Of a stretch of 38,629 nucleotides of DNA, positions 31,517 to 38,257 are shown piece after piece. The stretch spans positions 1-38,629 of IMG/VR virus record IMGVR_UViG_3300048445_000038; one strand, given 5' to 3'. A model generated the notes under the pieces. It searched no databases. It was given only the letters and a program-made list of their open reading frames with translations, and was not told where the DNA came from. The position numbers and the translations under genes are program-made. Each line of letters opens with the position of its first letter. Within the stretch, counting starts at the first letter, position 1. Origin of the DNA: a virus.

Positions 31517-31957
31517 TCACCTTTGTAGGCACTCTTCAATCCAGTCATCAGGGATGACCTTGTGTGCCCATAAGAAACCATGCTTCTCGCAGTAGTCCGC
31601 GTAGGTAGTCTTGCTACCTTTGTAGAGTTTGGACCGCGCATTGCTGAACACAAATCGAATGTCGATGTCTGTGTGCTGCTTCTTGATCAAGAGGTGTTTG
31701 GCACGGTCTTGGACCGCCCAAATGCCTTTCGACTCAAGATACCAAAATCCATCCTTCTTCGGCAGTTTGAAATCGGGGGTGTATCTCGCTTGCCGCGCTG
31801 GGATTTCATAGTGGATACGGTCAGTCTCATACAATACTTCAATCGAATGTGACTGAAGTTGCTCCGCTATGGTTTCTTCGAGGCCCGAACGGTAACCCGC
31901 CGCCAAGCCTCTGTAGAATGCTTTGTTCTTCTTTGGGAGGTTAGAAGTCAAAGTCAT
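31517..31957 (-). CDS. Endonuclease I, Holliday junction resolvase (T7 gp3-like)
   Basis: A 146-aa protein. The catalytic residues of T7 endonuclease I are matched: Glu in SGLEETIAEQL, Asp in ARYTPDFKL, and the E-x-K pair in FWYLESKGIW. It resolves branched DNA before packaging and helps break down host DNA. The gene starts within the last 17 nt of the SSB gene, so translation is probably coupled, and ends just before the terminator at 31488-31513. Confidence 0.92.
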   Translation of the reverse strand: MTLTSNLPKKNKAFYRGLAAGYRSGLEETIAEQLQSHSIEVLYETDRIHYEIPARQARYTPDFKLPKKDGFWYLESKGIWAVQDRAKHLLIKKQHTDIDIRFVFSNARSKLYKGSKTTYADYCEKHGFLWAHKVIPDDWIEECLQR

Positions 31958-32492
31958 CCTTGGTCACGTCTGTCTTGAGGGTGTCAGACGTGGCCTCCAT
32001 TGACGCATCGACGACAAAAGAGCCTTCGACCTCGTCAAATCCTGTTTCATCCCCACCGAAACCAACGACATCAACTACCTGAATCTTGTCCAGCATCATT
32101 GAGACACCAGATGAACCTGAGACAGTATAAAGGTTGAGAATACCGCCACCTTTTAGTTGGCTTCCGCCACCAATGTTCGGTAGTGCGCTGGGTGCGATTA
32201 CTTGACCCTTGGTGTCGTAAAACTTTGGTTGGTACTTTGACTGAACCTTGAAAGAAACCTCACCAGTCTCTTCGTCTACGCTGAAGGGCATACGAAGGTT
32301 CTTCTTAGATGCACCAAACTCTTCCGCTGCTGCTTCTTTGATCTTGGCGACCAAATGCTTTGCGTCTTCTTGTGACATCACAAGTTCCGTTTTGTACTTC
32401 GGGTTGTCCGTGTTGAAAGCAGTGTCTGGTTTGTTCAGGTGCGGATATTTCGCGCGGCCTACGTTAGTCAAGAATTGTATCTTTTTTGCCAT
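31941..32492 (-). CDS. Single-stranded DNA-binding protein (T7 gp2.5-like)
   Basis: A 183-aa protein with a beta-rich OB-like body (KIQFLTNVGRAKYPHLNKPD, LNLYTVSGSSGVSMMLDKIQ) and an acidic C-terminal tail ending VTKDDFDF. An acidic tail with terminal Phe is the hallmark of gp2.5-type SSBs and docks on the polymerase and helicase. AAAGGA lies about 10 nt before the ATG. First gene after a phage-type promoter and an intrinsic terminator. Confidence 0.88.
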   Translation of the reverse strand: MAKKIQFLTNVGRAKYPHLNKPDTAFNTDNPKYKTELVMSQEDAKHLVAKIKEAAAEEFGASKKNLRMPFSVDEETGEVSFKVQSKYQPKFYDTKGQVIAPSALPNIGGGSQLKGGGILNLYTVSGSSGVSMMLDKIQVVDVVGFGGDETGFDEVEGSFVVDASMEATSDTLKTDVTKDDFDF

Positions 32493-32519
32493 TCTTTAGT
32501 CGTTCCTTTGTGCTGATAG

Positions 32520-32546
32520 AAAAAGGGGTGACCCGAAGGCCACCCC
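32520..32546 (-). terminator. Intrinsic terminator before SSB
   Basis: On the minus strand GGGGTGGCC (32546-32538), TTCG loop and GGTCACCCC (32533-32525) form a 9-bp stem (one G-U), followed by TTTTT (32524-32520). A textbook terminator, 27 nt upstream of the SSB start and only about 62 nt downstream of the predicted phage promoter start. Confidence 0.85.
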
Positions 32547-32608
32547 AGAGGACAGGAAAAGAGTTTGAAAGTCAGCGGCAAATAGGGAGGAGAAAACCGC
32601 TGTCCTTC
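32520..32608 (-). ncRNA. Candidate short leader RNA between phage promoter and terminator
   Basis: If transcription starts at G32608 and stops at the T run ending 32520, an 89-nt RNA results. It contains AGGACAG (32606-32600... paired region) complementary to CTGTCCT (32555-32549), CAGCGG complementary to CCGCTG (32578-32573), and the terminator stem. The two upstream pairings compete for the same bases, which is what an attenuator or structured small RNA would show. No ORF of note inside. Existence is inferred. Confidence 0.4.
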
Positions 32609-32629
32609 GATAGGGGGGCAGAAGTCAAC
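32603..32629 (-). promoter_or_regulatory. Putative phage RNA polymerase promoter of the replication unit
   Basis: The minus strand reads ACTTCTGCCCCCCTAT (32625-32610) then CGAAGGACAG. It shares 25 bp with the copy before the RNA polymerase gene (35267-35291) and 20 bp with the late copy (370-389). It overlaps the RNA polymerase stop codon (32627-32625). CTATCGAAGG compares with CTATAGAAGG of SP6. Reads toward SSB and the replication genes. Confidence 0.65.
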
Positions 32630-35249
32630 TGAAGCAAAATTGACTCAATCTGATGGACTGTAAGTCCAGTGTCCCTTTCTCTGGAATATTCCTGTCGAAC
32701 TCATGTGCAGGGTTAGACAACTGTTGCCGAACCTCGTTTTCAAACCGTTCAAACACACACTCACCATTGTACATGTCGATGAATGTTTCTCGCACAGTAT
32801 CAAACAAGTCCCACACGTCACCACTCACAGAAAAACTGTCATGAATCATAAAGAAGTCCTCGGCAGTCCCTTCCTCCAACATTCTGACTATGCATAGGTG
32901 CATATGCCCTGAGTCACACCCATGAATCATGTTGGGGGCTATGCCGTTTGTGGCCTTCTTTACGTCACTCTGGTCTATCTCTTCGCGTAGTGACATCTTA
33001 GTGCGCCCACGTTGCTTGATTGCTCTGTCGTACAGGAAAATCTGAATCTCTTTGCGCTTCGTCTTCCTGTAGTCTTGGACAATCGGAAAGCCACTCGGTG
33101 ATGTCCACCTTATCGGCTTGTTCTCTCGTGCTAGAGCCTCGGTCACGTGCTGTAGGTACTCCATTGCTTCAGACACCTTGGGCAGGGTGTCCTGAATGGC
33201 GTCATAGCATACCTGAGCCATGAACCTTGCAGCATCGAACTGTTCCTCCTCGGTAGACCCAAGAGGGTGCGTGTCGATTTCCTTATAGGCAACTTTACGC
33301 TGCAAAGGCTGCATAAAGTCTTCCACGAACTGTGCGGACATTCCGACAGGCTTGGAACTGTATCCAAAGGTCATTACTGACCTCTTAAGAACGCTTCGGG
33401 TGACCCCATAGTCCAACCAAGTCTTTGCAAGTTCACCCACCGTCTTGCTGTTGTCGCGTCTGGCGTTGAAGGGTGTTTCGTCCTCAAGTTTACCTTCGAG
33501 AACCTTGACCACTCGCTCTGCATTGGTGCGGTAGATGTCGGCCATTTCTTCGCTAGGGACGAGGTTGACCAACGCACCTTCGCGTTTGCTTCGGTTGATG
33601 CCGCTGTAGTGCTGCACACCACTGTTAGTTCCGTCGAGGCTGATAGGGACGTAGGAAACGAAGTCTTCGCCCTCTGCCTCAAGCCTTGCGTACTCGAAGA
33701 CAGCCGCAAGAAACTGGAACGGTTTGTCAGCCTTGGACCAGAGGTCAAAAGTTGACTTGAAGTCTTGAGCGACCTCTAACAACCACTCCCGATTATCCTC
33801 AACCCACTGCACACGGTCATCCAGTGGACGCTTGGACACTTTGTCAAAGTCCCCTACGTTTGCTAAATGTACCTTTAACCAAAAGGCGTTATTACCGTCA
33901 ACTTTGTAGCCTCTGAAGTAAGTGAAGAGTGCCTTAATGTGGTCATCTCTGTGGTAGTTGAAGGTAGGTACAAAGTACAAGCGTCCCCTGAAGTCCATAT
34001 AGACTGGCAAATAGAACTTGTCGTGAACTGCCAGTTCATGCGCTGTCTGTAAGTCCTGACGCATAACCTCAGCGGCCCCTTTGACCTGTGACTCTAGTTT
34101 CTGGTGTCTCCTTATGTCTGCTTTGATTTCCGCAATGACCTCACGGTCCAACTCTTGCCAGTTCTCTGGCATCCGTGGTCTTTCTGGCAGTTTTGCGGTG
34201 GGAAACTTACCGAATTGCTTTTGTTCATCCCAACACCACTGGACTACCTCCAGAATAGCCTCATTGATCGACAGAGGAGTCGCCTGAAGCGCGTTAACTG
34301 CCTTGACGTAGGTAGGGGTGCCCTGAGTGAAAGCGTAGCGTATGGCGGCTTCCTGCTCCGCTGTGGCCCCTCTGACCAATTTGACTGAGGAGGCTAGGAA
34401 GTCGTCATGGTAACACCCTGTGTCAAAGTCCACCCAAGGCTTAGGCTCCGCAAGCATTGGCTTGTAGATCGGGGCCATCCAAGAGAGGTATCTTTCAGAC
34501 TTCTCTAGTTGCTCTTGTGCTTCATCCGTAAAGGTCAACTTCAGGCTGGTATTGTTCTTACCTTCGACCACAAGCACCTTGTCGAACACATCAGAGAACT
34601 CAAGCACATTAGACAGCACAGGTGCCGCTAGTTTGGCTCTGCGTTCTTTAAGTGCCTGACGTTCTGCACGTGTCTTAGCTATGCCGAAGTTCAAAGACCG
34701 CATACCGTTCTTCTCTGCGATAATCCGCAGGGCTTTCAGTCTGTATGCAGGGCTGGTGTGCGCCTCTGTTACTTGGTCAATTAGTCGCTTGTTTGTGTTG
34801 AGTGGCTTTGGTCTCTCAAGTCCAAGTTCTTCGGCTTGCTGTACGGCTGCACGATGCTTGGCCTTGTCGTCTAGCATTAGGTCATGCTTGAGCAACTCTT
34901 TCTCCACAAGTTCGCCTATCTTTTGGGTGACTTGAGTGACCGACTCCGTCTTCAACACCCCATTAAAGGAACACAAAAGACCAATGTAAGCTAAAGTGCT
35001 TGAGTCTACTTGTGACAACTCCTCCACCCACATAGGCAAACGGCCTTTGGTGGCTTTAGCTGACTTTAGTGACTGTAGTATTCCTTCAGCTACCTTTGGT
35101 AATGCTTCTTTTAGTTTGTTGAAGTGGTGGGGGCTATCTGTCGCTTCAGTCTGCTCAGAGTGCTTTTGGTCCCACTTGTCCTTCCCTTGTTCCCTCATGC
35201 TCCACTCATAGGCGGCATTAGTATCCTTAGCATCTATAGTTTTATTCAT
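32625..35249 (-). CDS. Single-subunit DNA-dependent RNA polymerase (T7-like)
   Basis: An 874-aa enzyme, close to T7 RNAP (883 aa). Catalytic motifs: motif A SLDGTNSGVQHYSG (D539), motif B RSVLKRSVMTFGYSSKPVG (R618, K622, Y630), motif C MIHDSFSV (D804). The C-terminus ends in LSQFCFS, with the terminal aromatic pattern of this family. It takes over transcription of middle and late phage genes from its own promoters, probably the three repeated elements described here, one of which lies directly upstream of this gene and would make it self-amplifying. ATG 35249. Confidence 0.95.
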   Translation of the reverse strand: MNKTIDAKDTNAAYEWSMREQGKDKWDQKHSEQTEATDSPHHFNKLKEALPKVAEGILQSLKSAKATKGRLPMWVEELSQVDSSTLAYIGLLCSFNGVLKTESVTQVTQKIGELVEKELLKHDLMLDDKAKHRAAVQQAEELGLERPKPLNTNKRLIDQVTEAHTSPAYRLKALRIIAEKNGMRSLNFGIAKTRAERQALKERRAKLAAPVLSNVLEFSDVFDKVLVVEGKNNTSLKLTFTDEAQEQLEKSERYLSWMAPIYKPMLAEPKPWVDFDTGCYHDDFLASSVKLVRGATAEQEAAIRYAFTQGTPTYVKAVNALQATPLSINEAILEVVQWCWDEQKQFGKFPTAKLPERPRMPENWQELDREVIAEIKADIRRHQKLESQVKGAAEVMRQDLQTAHELAVHDKFYLPVYMDFRGRLYFVPTFNYHRDDHIKALFTYFRGYKVDGNNAFWLKVHLANVGDFDKVSKRPLDDRVQWVEDNREWLLEVAQDFKSTFDLWSKADKPFQFLAAVFEYARLEAEGEDFVSYVPISLDGTNSGVQHYSGINRSKREGALVNLVPSEEMADIYRTNAERVVKVLEGKLEDETPFNARRDNSKTVGELAKTWLDYGVTRSVLKRSVMTFGYSSKPVGMSAQFVEDFMQPLQRKVAYKEIDTHPLGSTEEEQFDAARFMAQVCYDAIQDTLPKVSEAMEYLQHVTEALARENKPIRWTSPSGFPIVQDYRKTKRKEIQIFLYDRAIKQRGRTKMSLREEIDQSDVKKATNGIAPNMIHGCDSGHMHLCIVRMLEEGTAEDFFMIHDSFSVSGDVWDLFDTVRETFIDMYNGECVFERFENEVRQQLSNPAHEFDRNIPEKGTLDLQSIRLSQFCFS

Positions 35250-35266
35250 TTGTTGGCTTTTCCTGT

Positions 35267-35292
35267 TGTCCTTCGATAGGGGGGCAGAAGTA
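35267..35292 (-). promoter_or_regulatory. Putative phage RNA polymerase promoter of the RNA polymerase gene
   Basis: The minus strand reads ACTTCTGCCCCCCTAT (35292... region) then CGAAGGACAAC. The 25-bp block 35267-35291 is identical to 32601-32625. Predicted start G35274, 25 nt before the polymerase ATG. It would give positive self-regulation. The remainder of 35293-35341 shows nothing else of note. Confidence 0.65.
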
Positions 35293-35341
35293 TTTTTAGC
35301 TGCTCAACCTGCCTCAAGCCCCATCGTGTTGCGTCAATTGT

Positions 35342-36169
35342 TTACCCTGCCATTTGCGCTGCCAGTGCTTGAAGTGCGCTGGGTTTGGCTTTGATGTACT
35401 TGCGGGTGGTCTTCTCGCTCTTATGCCCTAAGAGCATCCCTATGACCGCTGTGTTAGCCTTGAGGTCATTCGCCATGACTGTCGCGGCTGTGTGTCTCAG
35501 CGTGTGGAACACATAGCGGCTGTCGTTGCCTAGGATGTCTCTACGCATGGCACCCCAAGCACGGTAGAACCGCGTGTGTTCAAAGAAGCCACGACAGTCA
35601 AAACCTAAGGCTTCTAATGCGCTGTATGCTCTGGCGTTCACTGGTACAAACCGTTCCTCTCCGTTCTTGGTTTTCTCAAGGTGAATCCATGTGTCACCGT
35701 TGTCATCCTCGGTGATGCTGTGAGGTGCCACTTGGCATATTTCACCGAGCCTCATGCCTGTCTGGTGACCAATTACAACGAAGTGTTCCACCCAAGGTTC
35801 ACTGGAATCCCTGAACCATGCTTCCACACGCTCCAACTGTGCTTTGGTGAAGTAGAGTGGACGCTGTGTGTTTTCCACGGTTTTCCATGTGAACTGTGGT
35901 GCGTGGGTGATTACCTCCTCCTTCACCGCTTGCTTGAAAACCTTGGTCAGCATGGCTGCGTAGTGGTTCACTGTGTTGTCGCTCAGTCCCTGCGCTGTAA
36001 GGCTGTCAAAGTAGGCGTGGATGTCGGAAGGCTTGAAGTCGCCTATGTGCCGTGTGCTGTGGTCAGCAAAGGCAGCGAACTTCTCACCCTTGGCAATCGA
36101 GCGGCGTTTGTGGTCCCCACGCCACAGACGGTCAGCCTCTTGGTTCATAAAGTCAGCAAAAGTAATCAT
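35342..36169 (-). CDS. Tyrosine integrase/recombinase
   Basis: A 275-aa protein with a core-binding N-terminal domain (about 1-100) and a catalytic domain. Catalytic residues: R140 in HQTGMRLGEI, HTLRH (H222, R225), GHK (H249), and nucleophile Y258 in TTRKYIK. All are present, so the enzyme looks active. It lacks the extra N-terminal arm-binding domain of lambda Int, as do several integrases of marine podoviruses, where int also sits directly before the RNA polymerase. No excisionase or repressor gene is evident. Its start overlaps the previous stop (ATGA). Confidence 0.93.
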   Translation of the reverse strand: MITFADFMNQEADRLWRGDHKRRSIAKGEKFAAFADHSTRHIGDFKPSDIHAYFDSLTAQGLSDNTVNHYAAMLTKVFKQAVKEEVITHAPQFTWKTVENTQRPLYFTKAQLERVEAWFRDSSEPWVEHFVVIGHQTGMRLGEICQVAPHSITEDDNGDTWIHLEKTKNGEERFVPVNARAYSALEALGFDCRGFFEHTRFYRAWGAMRRDILGNDSRYVFHTLRHTAATVMANDLKANTAVIGMLLGHKSEKTTRKYIKAKPSALQALAAQMAG

Positions 36170-36342
36170 GACGTGGCCTCCTCCAGTACAGTGACATCTA
36201 CAGATTCATCGACGTCTGCATGTTTAGTCTTGATGAACCCCTCGCCGCGCTTGACCAACTTCAGGGCTTCGGCTTCGGATGCTGCACGAACCTCGTAGAA
36301 GTCCGCACACCAGTAGTTTCGGATGATGCTGTAGCGTTTCAT
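36166..36342 (-). CDS. 58-aa hypothetical early protein
   Basis: MKRYSIIRNYWCADFYEVRA, then SEAEALKLVKRGEGF and an acidic tail. The alternating beta start and EAEAL helix resemble small phage proteins of unknown role; an excisionase is possible from position beside int but no HTH is seen. AAGGAG lies 8 nt before the ATG, and both ends overlap neighbours by 4 nt, which strongly supports it. Confidence 0.7.
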   Translation of the reverse strand: MKRYSIIRNYWCADFYEVRAASEAEALKLVKRGEGFIKTKHADVDESVDVTVLEEATS

Positions 36343-36671
36343 TGCGCTGTCTCCTTGTCGGCTAGTTCATCCATGCGGTTCATGATGACCGCCAACACCA
36401 CACCCAAGTCCTTGAGCGAGGCACTCTCTGCCATTTCGCGGACTGACTGCCACGGGTGCGGTCTTGTGCTGCTGCTGCGCGTTGGTACAGCGGTGCGGAT
36501 GCTGTCGCTGTCGATTGGTGGGACATATGAACTGCCCACGGCATGGAAGTTAAGCCACTCAAGTAACGCTGCCTTGTCGGTTGGTACGTCAACCAGATTG
36601 ACCTCGCCGTGTTCACGCTTGGCCTCGGCCTGTGTGCCTACCCAGTGTCCGTTTTGTGTGTAAAGTCTCAT
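36339..36671 (-). CDS. Hypothetical early protein
   Basis: A 110-aa protein starting MRLYTQNGHWVGTQAEAKRE, with a short beta/helix N-terminal domain (KAALLEWLNFHA), a Ser/Arg/Pro linker and a C-terminal helix (KDLGVVLAVIMNRMDELADK). GAGGGAGGG lies 8 nt upstream of the ATG. Family unknown. Coupled to both neighbours by 4-nt overlaps. Confidence 0.7.
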   Translation of the reverse strand: MRLYTQNGHWVGTQAEAKREHGEVNLVDVPTDKAALLEWLNFHAVGSSYVPPIDSDSIRTAVPTRSSSTRPHPWQSVREMAESASLKDLGVVLAVIMNRMDELADKETAQ

Positions 36672-36844
36672 GGCTTCAACCCTCCCTCTTCCTCTAGTTT
36701 CTCCTTTAATGCGGCAATGCCGCTAAGGCGCACCAGCCAGTCCAAATTTCTGATGTCTTCACTGCTGAAGCCATGCTCTGCGTAGTCTTGCGCCTCCTCA
36801 CAGAGGCTCAAGATTAGGTCCAATTCGTCTATTGTGAATTTCAT
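36668..36844 (-). CDS. 58-aa hypothetical early protein
   Basis: MKFTIDELDLILSLCEEAQD then YAEHGFSSEDIRNLDWLVRL and a Lys/Glu-rich end. All-helical and acidic, unknown family. GGGGAG lies 8 nt before the ATG, and the stop overlaps the next gene by 4 nt. Confidence 0.7.
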   Translation of the reverse strand: MKFTIDELDLILSLCEEAQDYAEHGFSSEDIRNLDWLVRLSGIAALKEKLEEEGGLKP

Positions 36845-36848
36845 GTTC

Positions 36849-37229
36849 TTAACTCCCCAAGAAAAAGCGAACTGTCGGTGTGTCGCTGTTGTTTACAATT
36901 TCGACTGACTCGATGAACGAGTGCCAATCACCTGTGCGGTTCAGGAACTCAGCGACAGCCTCTTTGCACGATTGGACATCAACACGCCCATCACGAACCT
37001 TGATCTTTTGCTTCATGACTTGGCGTGACCAATGCTGCTCAAACTTACCCTCAGCGTCTCTCGTTAGGCGCAAGTGTGGTTGCACTAGCCAATAGTCACC
37101 GTCTGGTAACTCTGCGATTGTGTCGTGACCTACACGGTCCTCGTCTTCCCACTGTTCCACTGGTCCATCAGTGTTCTTGTAGATTGACCATGTGATGCGG
37201 TCTGCGGTGTAGTTTTCTTCGTGTGACAT
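36849..37229 (-). CDS. Hypothetical early protein
   Basis: A 126-aa acidic protein from ATG 37229 (MSHEENYTADRITWSIYKN). An in-frame GTG at 37238 is less likely because it overlaps the upstream stop and has no spaced ribosome site; AGGGTGAG serves the ATG. Trp-rich mixed alpha/beta (GDYWLVQPHLRLTRDAEGKF), no membrane segment, no recognised family. Confidence 0.7.
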   Translation of the reverse strand: MSHEENYTADRITWSIYKNTDGPVEQWEDEDRVGHDTIAELPDGDYWLVQPHLRLTRDAEGKFEQHWSRQVMKQKIKVRDGRVDVQSCKEAVAEFLNRTGDWHSFIESVEIVNNSDTPTVRFFLGS

Positions 37230-37234
37230 TTCGC

Positions 37235-37513
37235 TCACCCTAACTTTTTGATTTCAATTCCGAACAACAGCAATTCTTTGGTGCTGTGTCCTCCGCGTAT
37301 CATTTGCTCAATCCACCACTGCGGCGGGTCTAGCGGCTCTAGTTCAACACCTAGGTAACCGTTCTCCGTGAAGTACCCTGTAACCTTGGCGTTGCCCCAA
37401 GAGCCTGTGCCAACCACATCGCCAAGCATCGGCATGAAGTCTCCAGACCACACCAAGCCGTAGGCGTTTGTTCCAATGTTCTCTTTTCTGTATTCTGCTG
37501 TATTTAAAGTCAT
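37235..37513 (-). CDS. Hypothetical early protein
   Basis: A 92-aa protein from ATG 37513 (MTLNTAEYRKENIGTNAYGL), with AAAGGAGA 8 nt upstream. Longer in-frame starts would run over the preceding small gene. The central part is beta-rich (MLGDVVGTGSWGNAKVTGYF, GYLGVELEPLDPPQWWIEQM). Unknown family. Confidence 0.7.
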   Translation of the reverse strand: MTLNTAEYRKENIGTNAYGLVWSGDFMPMLGDVVGTGSWGNAKVTGYFTENGYLGVELEPLDPPQWWIEQMIRGGHSTKELLLFGIEIKKLG

Positions 37514-37526
37514 TCGACTGTCTCCT

Positions 37527-37649
37527 TTAGAAGGGCGGTTCGTCTGTGGGCTTCTCTGGCTTCCACACAACATCCACCCCATGCATGATAAGAATGTAAG
37601 CCTCTAAGGTGTGTCCCCAGAGGCTCAGGGGTTTAGTAGATTGAGCCAA
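37527..37649 (-). CDS. Possible 40-aa protein with TTG start
   Basis: An open frame ending in TAA at 37529, 13 nt before the next ATG. From TTG 37649 it reads MAQSTKPLSLWGHTLEAYI, then LIMHGVDVVWKPEKPTDEPPF split as LIMHGVDVVW and KPEKPTDEPPF. The composition is protein-like (Trp, Pro/Glu/Lys tail), but the ribosome site is weak; ATG 37586 would give 19 aa. It fills an otherwise empty gap. An inverted repeat (AGCCTCT 37599-37605 / AGAGGCT 37619-37625) lies inside. Confidence 0.4.
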   Translation of the reverse strand: MAQSTKPLSLWGHTLEAYILIMHGVDVVWKPEKPTDEPPF

Positions 37650-37728
37650 AGACAAGGCCGCCGTAGAGGATGAAGAAGAGGCACAGAACGCCCACTAGAT
37701 CGCCTAGAATTTCTTTCCAGTTCCACAT
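37633..37728 (-). CDS. 31-aa membrane peptide
   Basis: MWNWKEILGDLVGVLC then LFFILYGGLVFGSIY: one hydrophobic helix covering most of the peptide. Its ATG shares a base with the preceding stop (TGATG), and GGAGGTG lies 7 nt upstream, so it is almost certainly translated. Early expression and membrane location suggest an effect on the host envelope or superinfection, but no function is known. Confidence 0.7.
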   Translation of the reverse strand: MWNWKEILGDLVGVLCLFFILYGGLVFGSIY

Positions 37729-38255
37729 CACGCCACCTCCTTCGTGTAAGTCAGGAGACAGTCGCGGCGTTCCATTGCTGCTTCATATGCCTCCTCAAGT
37801 GAGGCAAACTTTGGGCGGCCTTGACCACGTGTCCACAAATCGAAACGGTCACCGACACGTGCGCGGTAGTCTGCCAAGGCTTCCATTTGGTCTTCACCAA
37901 AGTAATGGCTGTAATAGAAACCTTTGCAGTCGTTGTTGAACACTGCGCTGAGGAACTGACCATTGAAGTGGCCTAGAATGTGGTAGAGGTGGGTGTCACC
38001 CTCATGTGGAAACTGTGTGGCCTGAAAGATAACAAGGTCTTTCTCATGTGGGTGTAGGTCTTGCACACGCTGCCCTAGTTCCGCGTAGTTCTTCATTAGT
38101 CCTACGTGGGTTCCGTCACTCTTCAGGATGTGCTTGCGCTGCCCGAAGTACTCTTGGCCCTCTTCGACACATTCAGCGCGAGTGGTTGCCCCGAAGACAT
38201 CCACCCACTTGTCAGCGGTCTTATCGAATACGAATAGTGTGTAATAGACTGACAT
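37728..38255 (-). CDS. Hypothetical early protein
   Basis: A 175-aa protein (MSVYYTLFVFDKTADKWVDV). Mixed alpha/beta with many His and Tyr (HLYHILGHFNGQF, GFYYSHYFGEDQM), no membrane segment and no known catalytic motif. GAGGAGGTG lies before the ATG. Second protein of the leftward early unit. Family not recognised. Confidence 0.75.
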   Translation of the reverse strand: MSVYYTLFVFDKTADKWVDVFGATTRAECVEEGQEYFGQRKHILKSDGTHVGLMKNYAELGQRVQDLHPHEKDLVIFQATQFPHEGDTHLYHILGHFNGQFLSAVFNNDCKGFYYSHYFGEDQMEALADYRARVGDRFDLWTRGQGRPKFASLEEAYEAAMERRDCLLTYTKEVA

Positions 38256-38257
38256 GA

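Noticed and set aside
32601-32629. The same elements read on the G-rich strand (TATAGGGGGG) as T7-like promoters
   Set aside because: In that orientation the copies by the RNA polymerase gene would produce only antisense RNA. The C-rich orientation fits every downstream unit and gives SP6-like CTATAGA/CTATCGA ends.
32601-35291. The 25-bp direct repeats flanking the RNA polymerase gene as ends of a mobile cassette
   Set aside because: A third copy lies at 370-389 in the opposite orientation, and all three point along downstream genes, so promoters explain them better than transposition.
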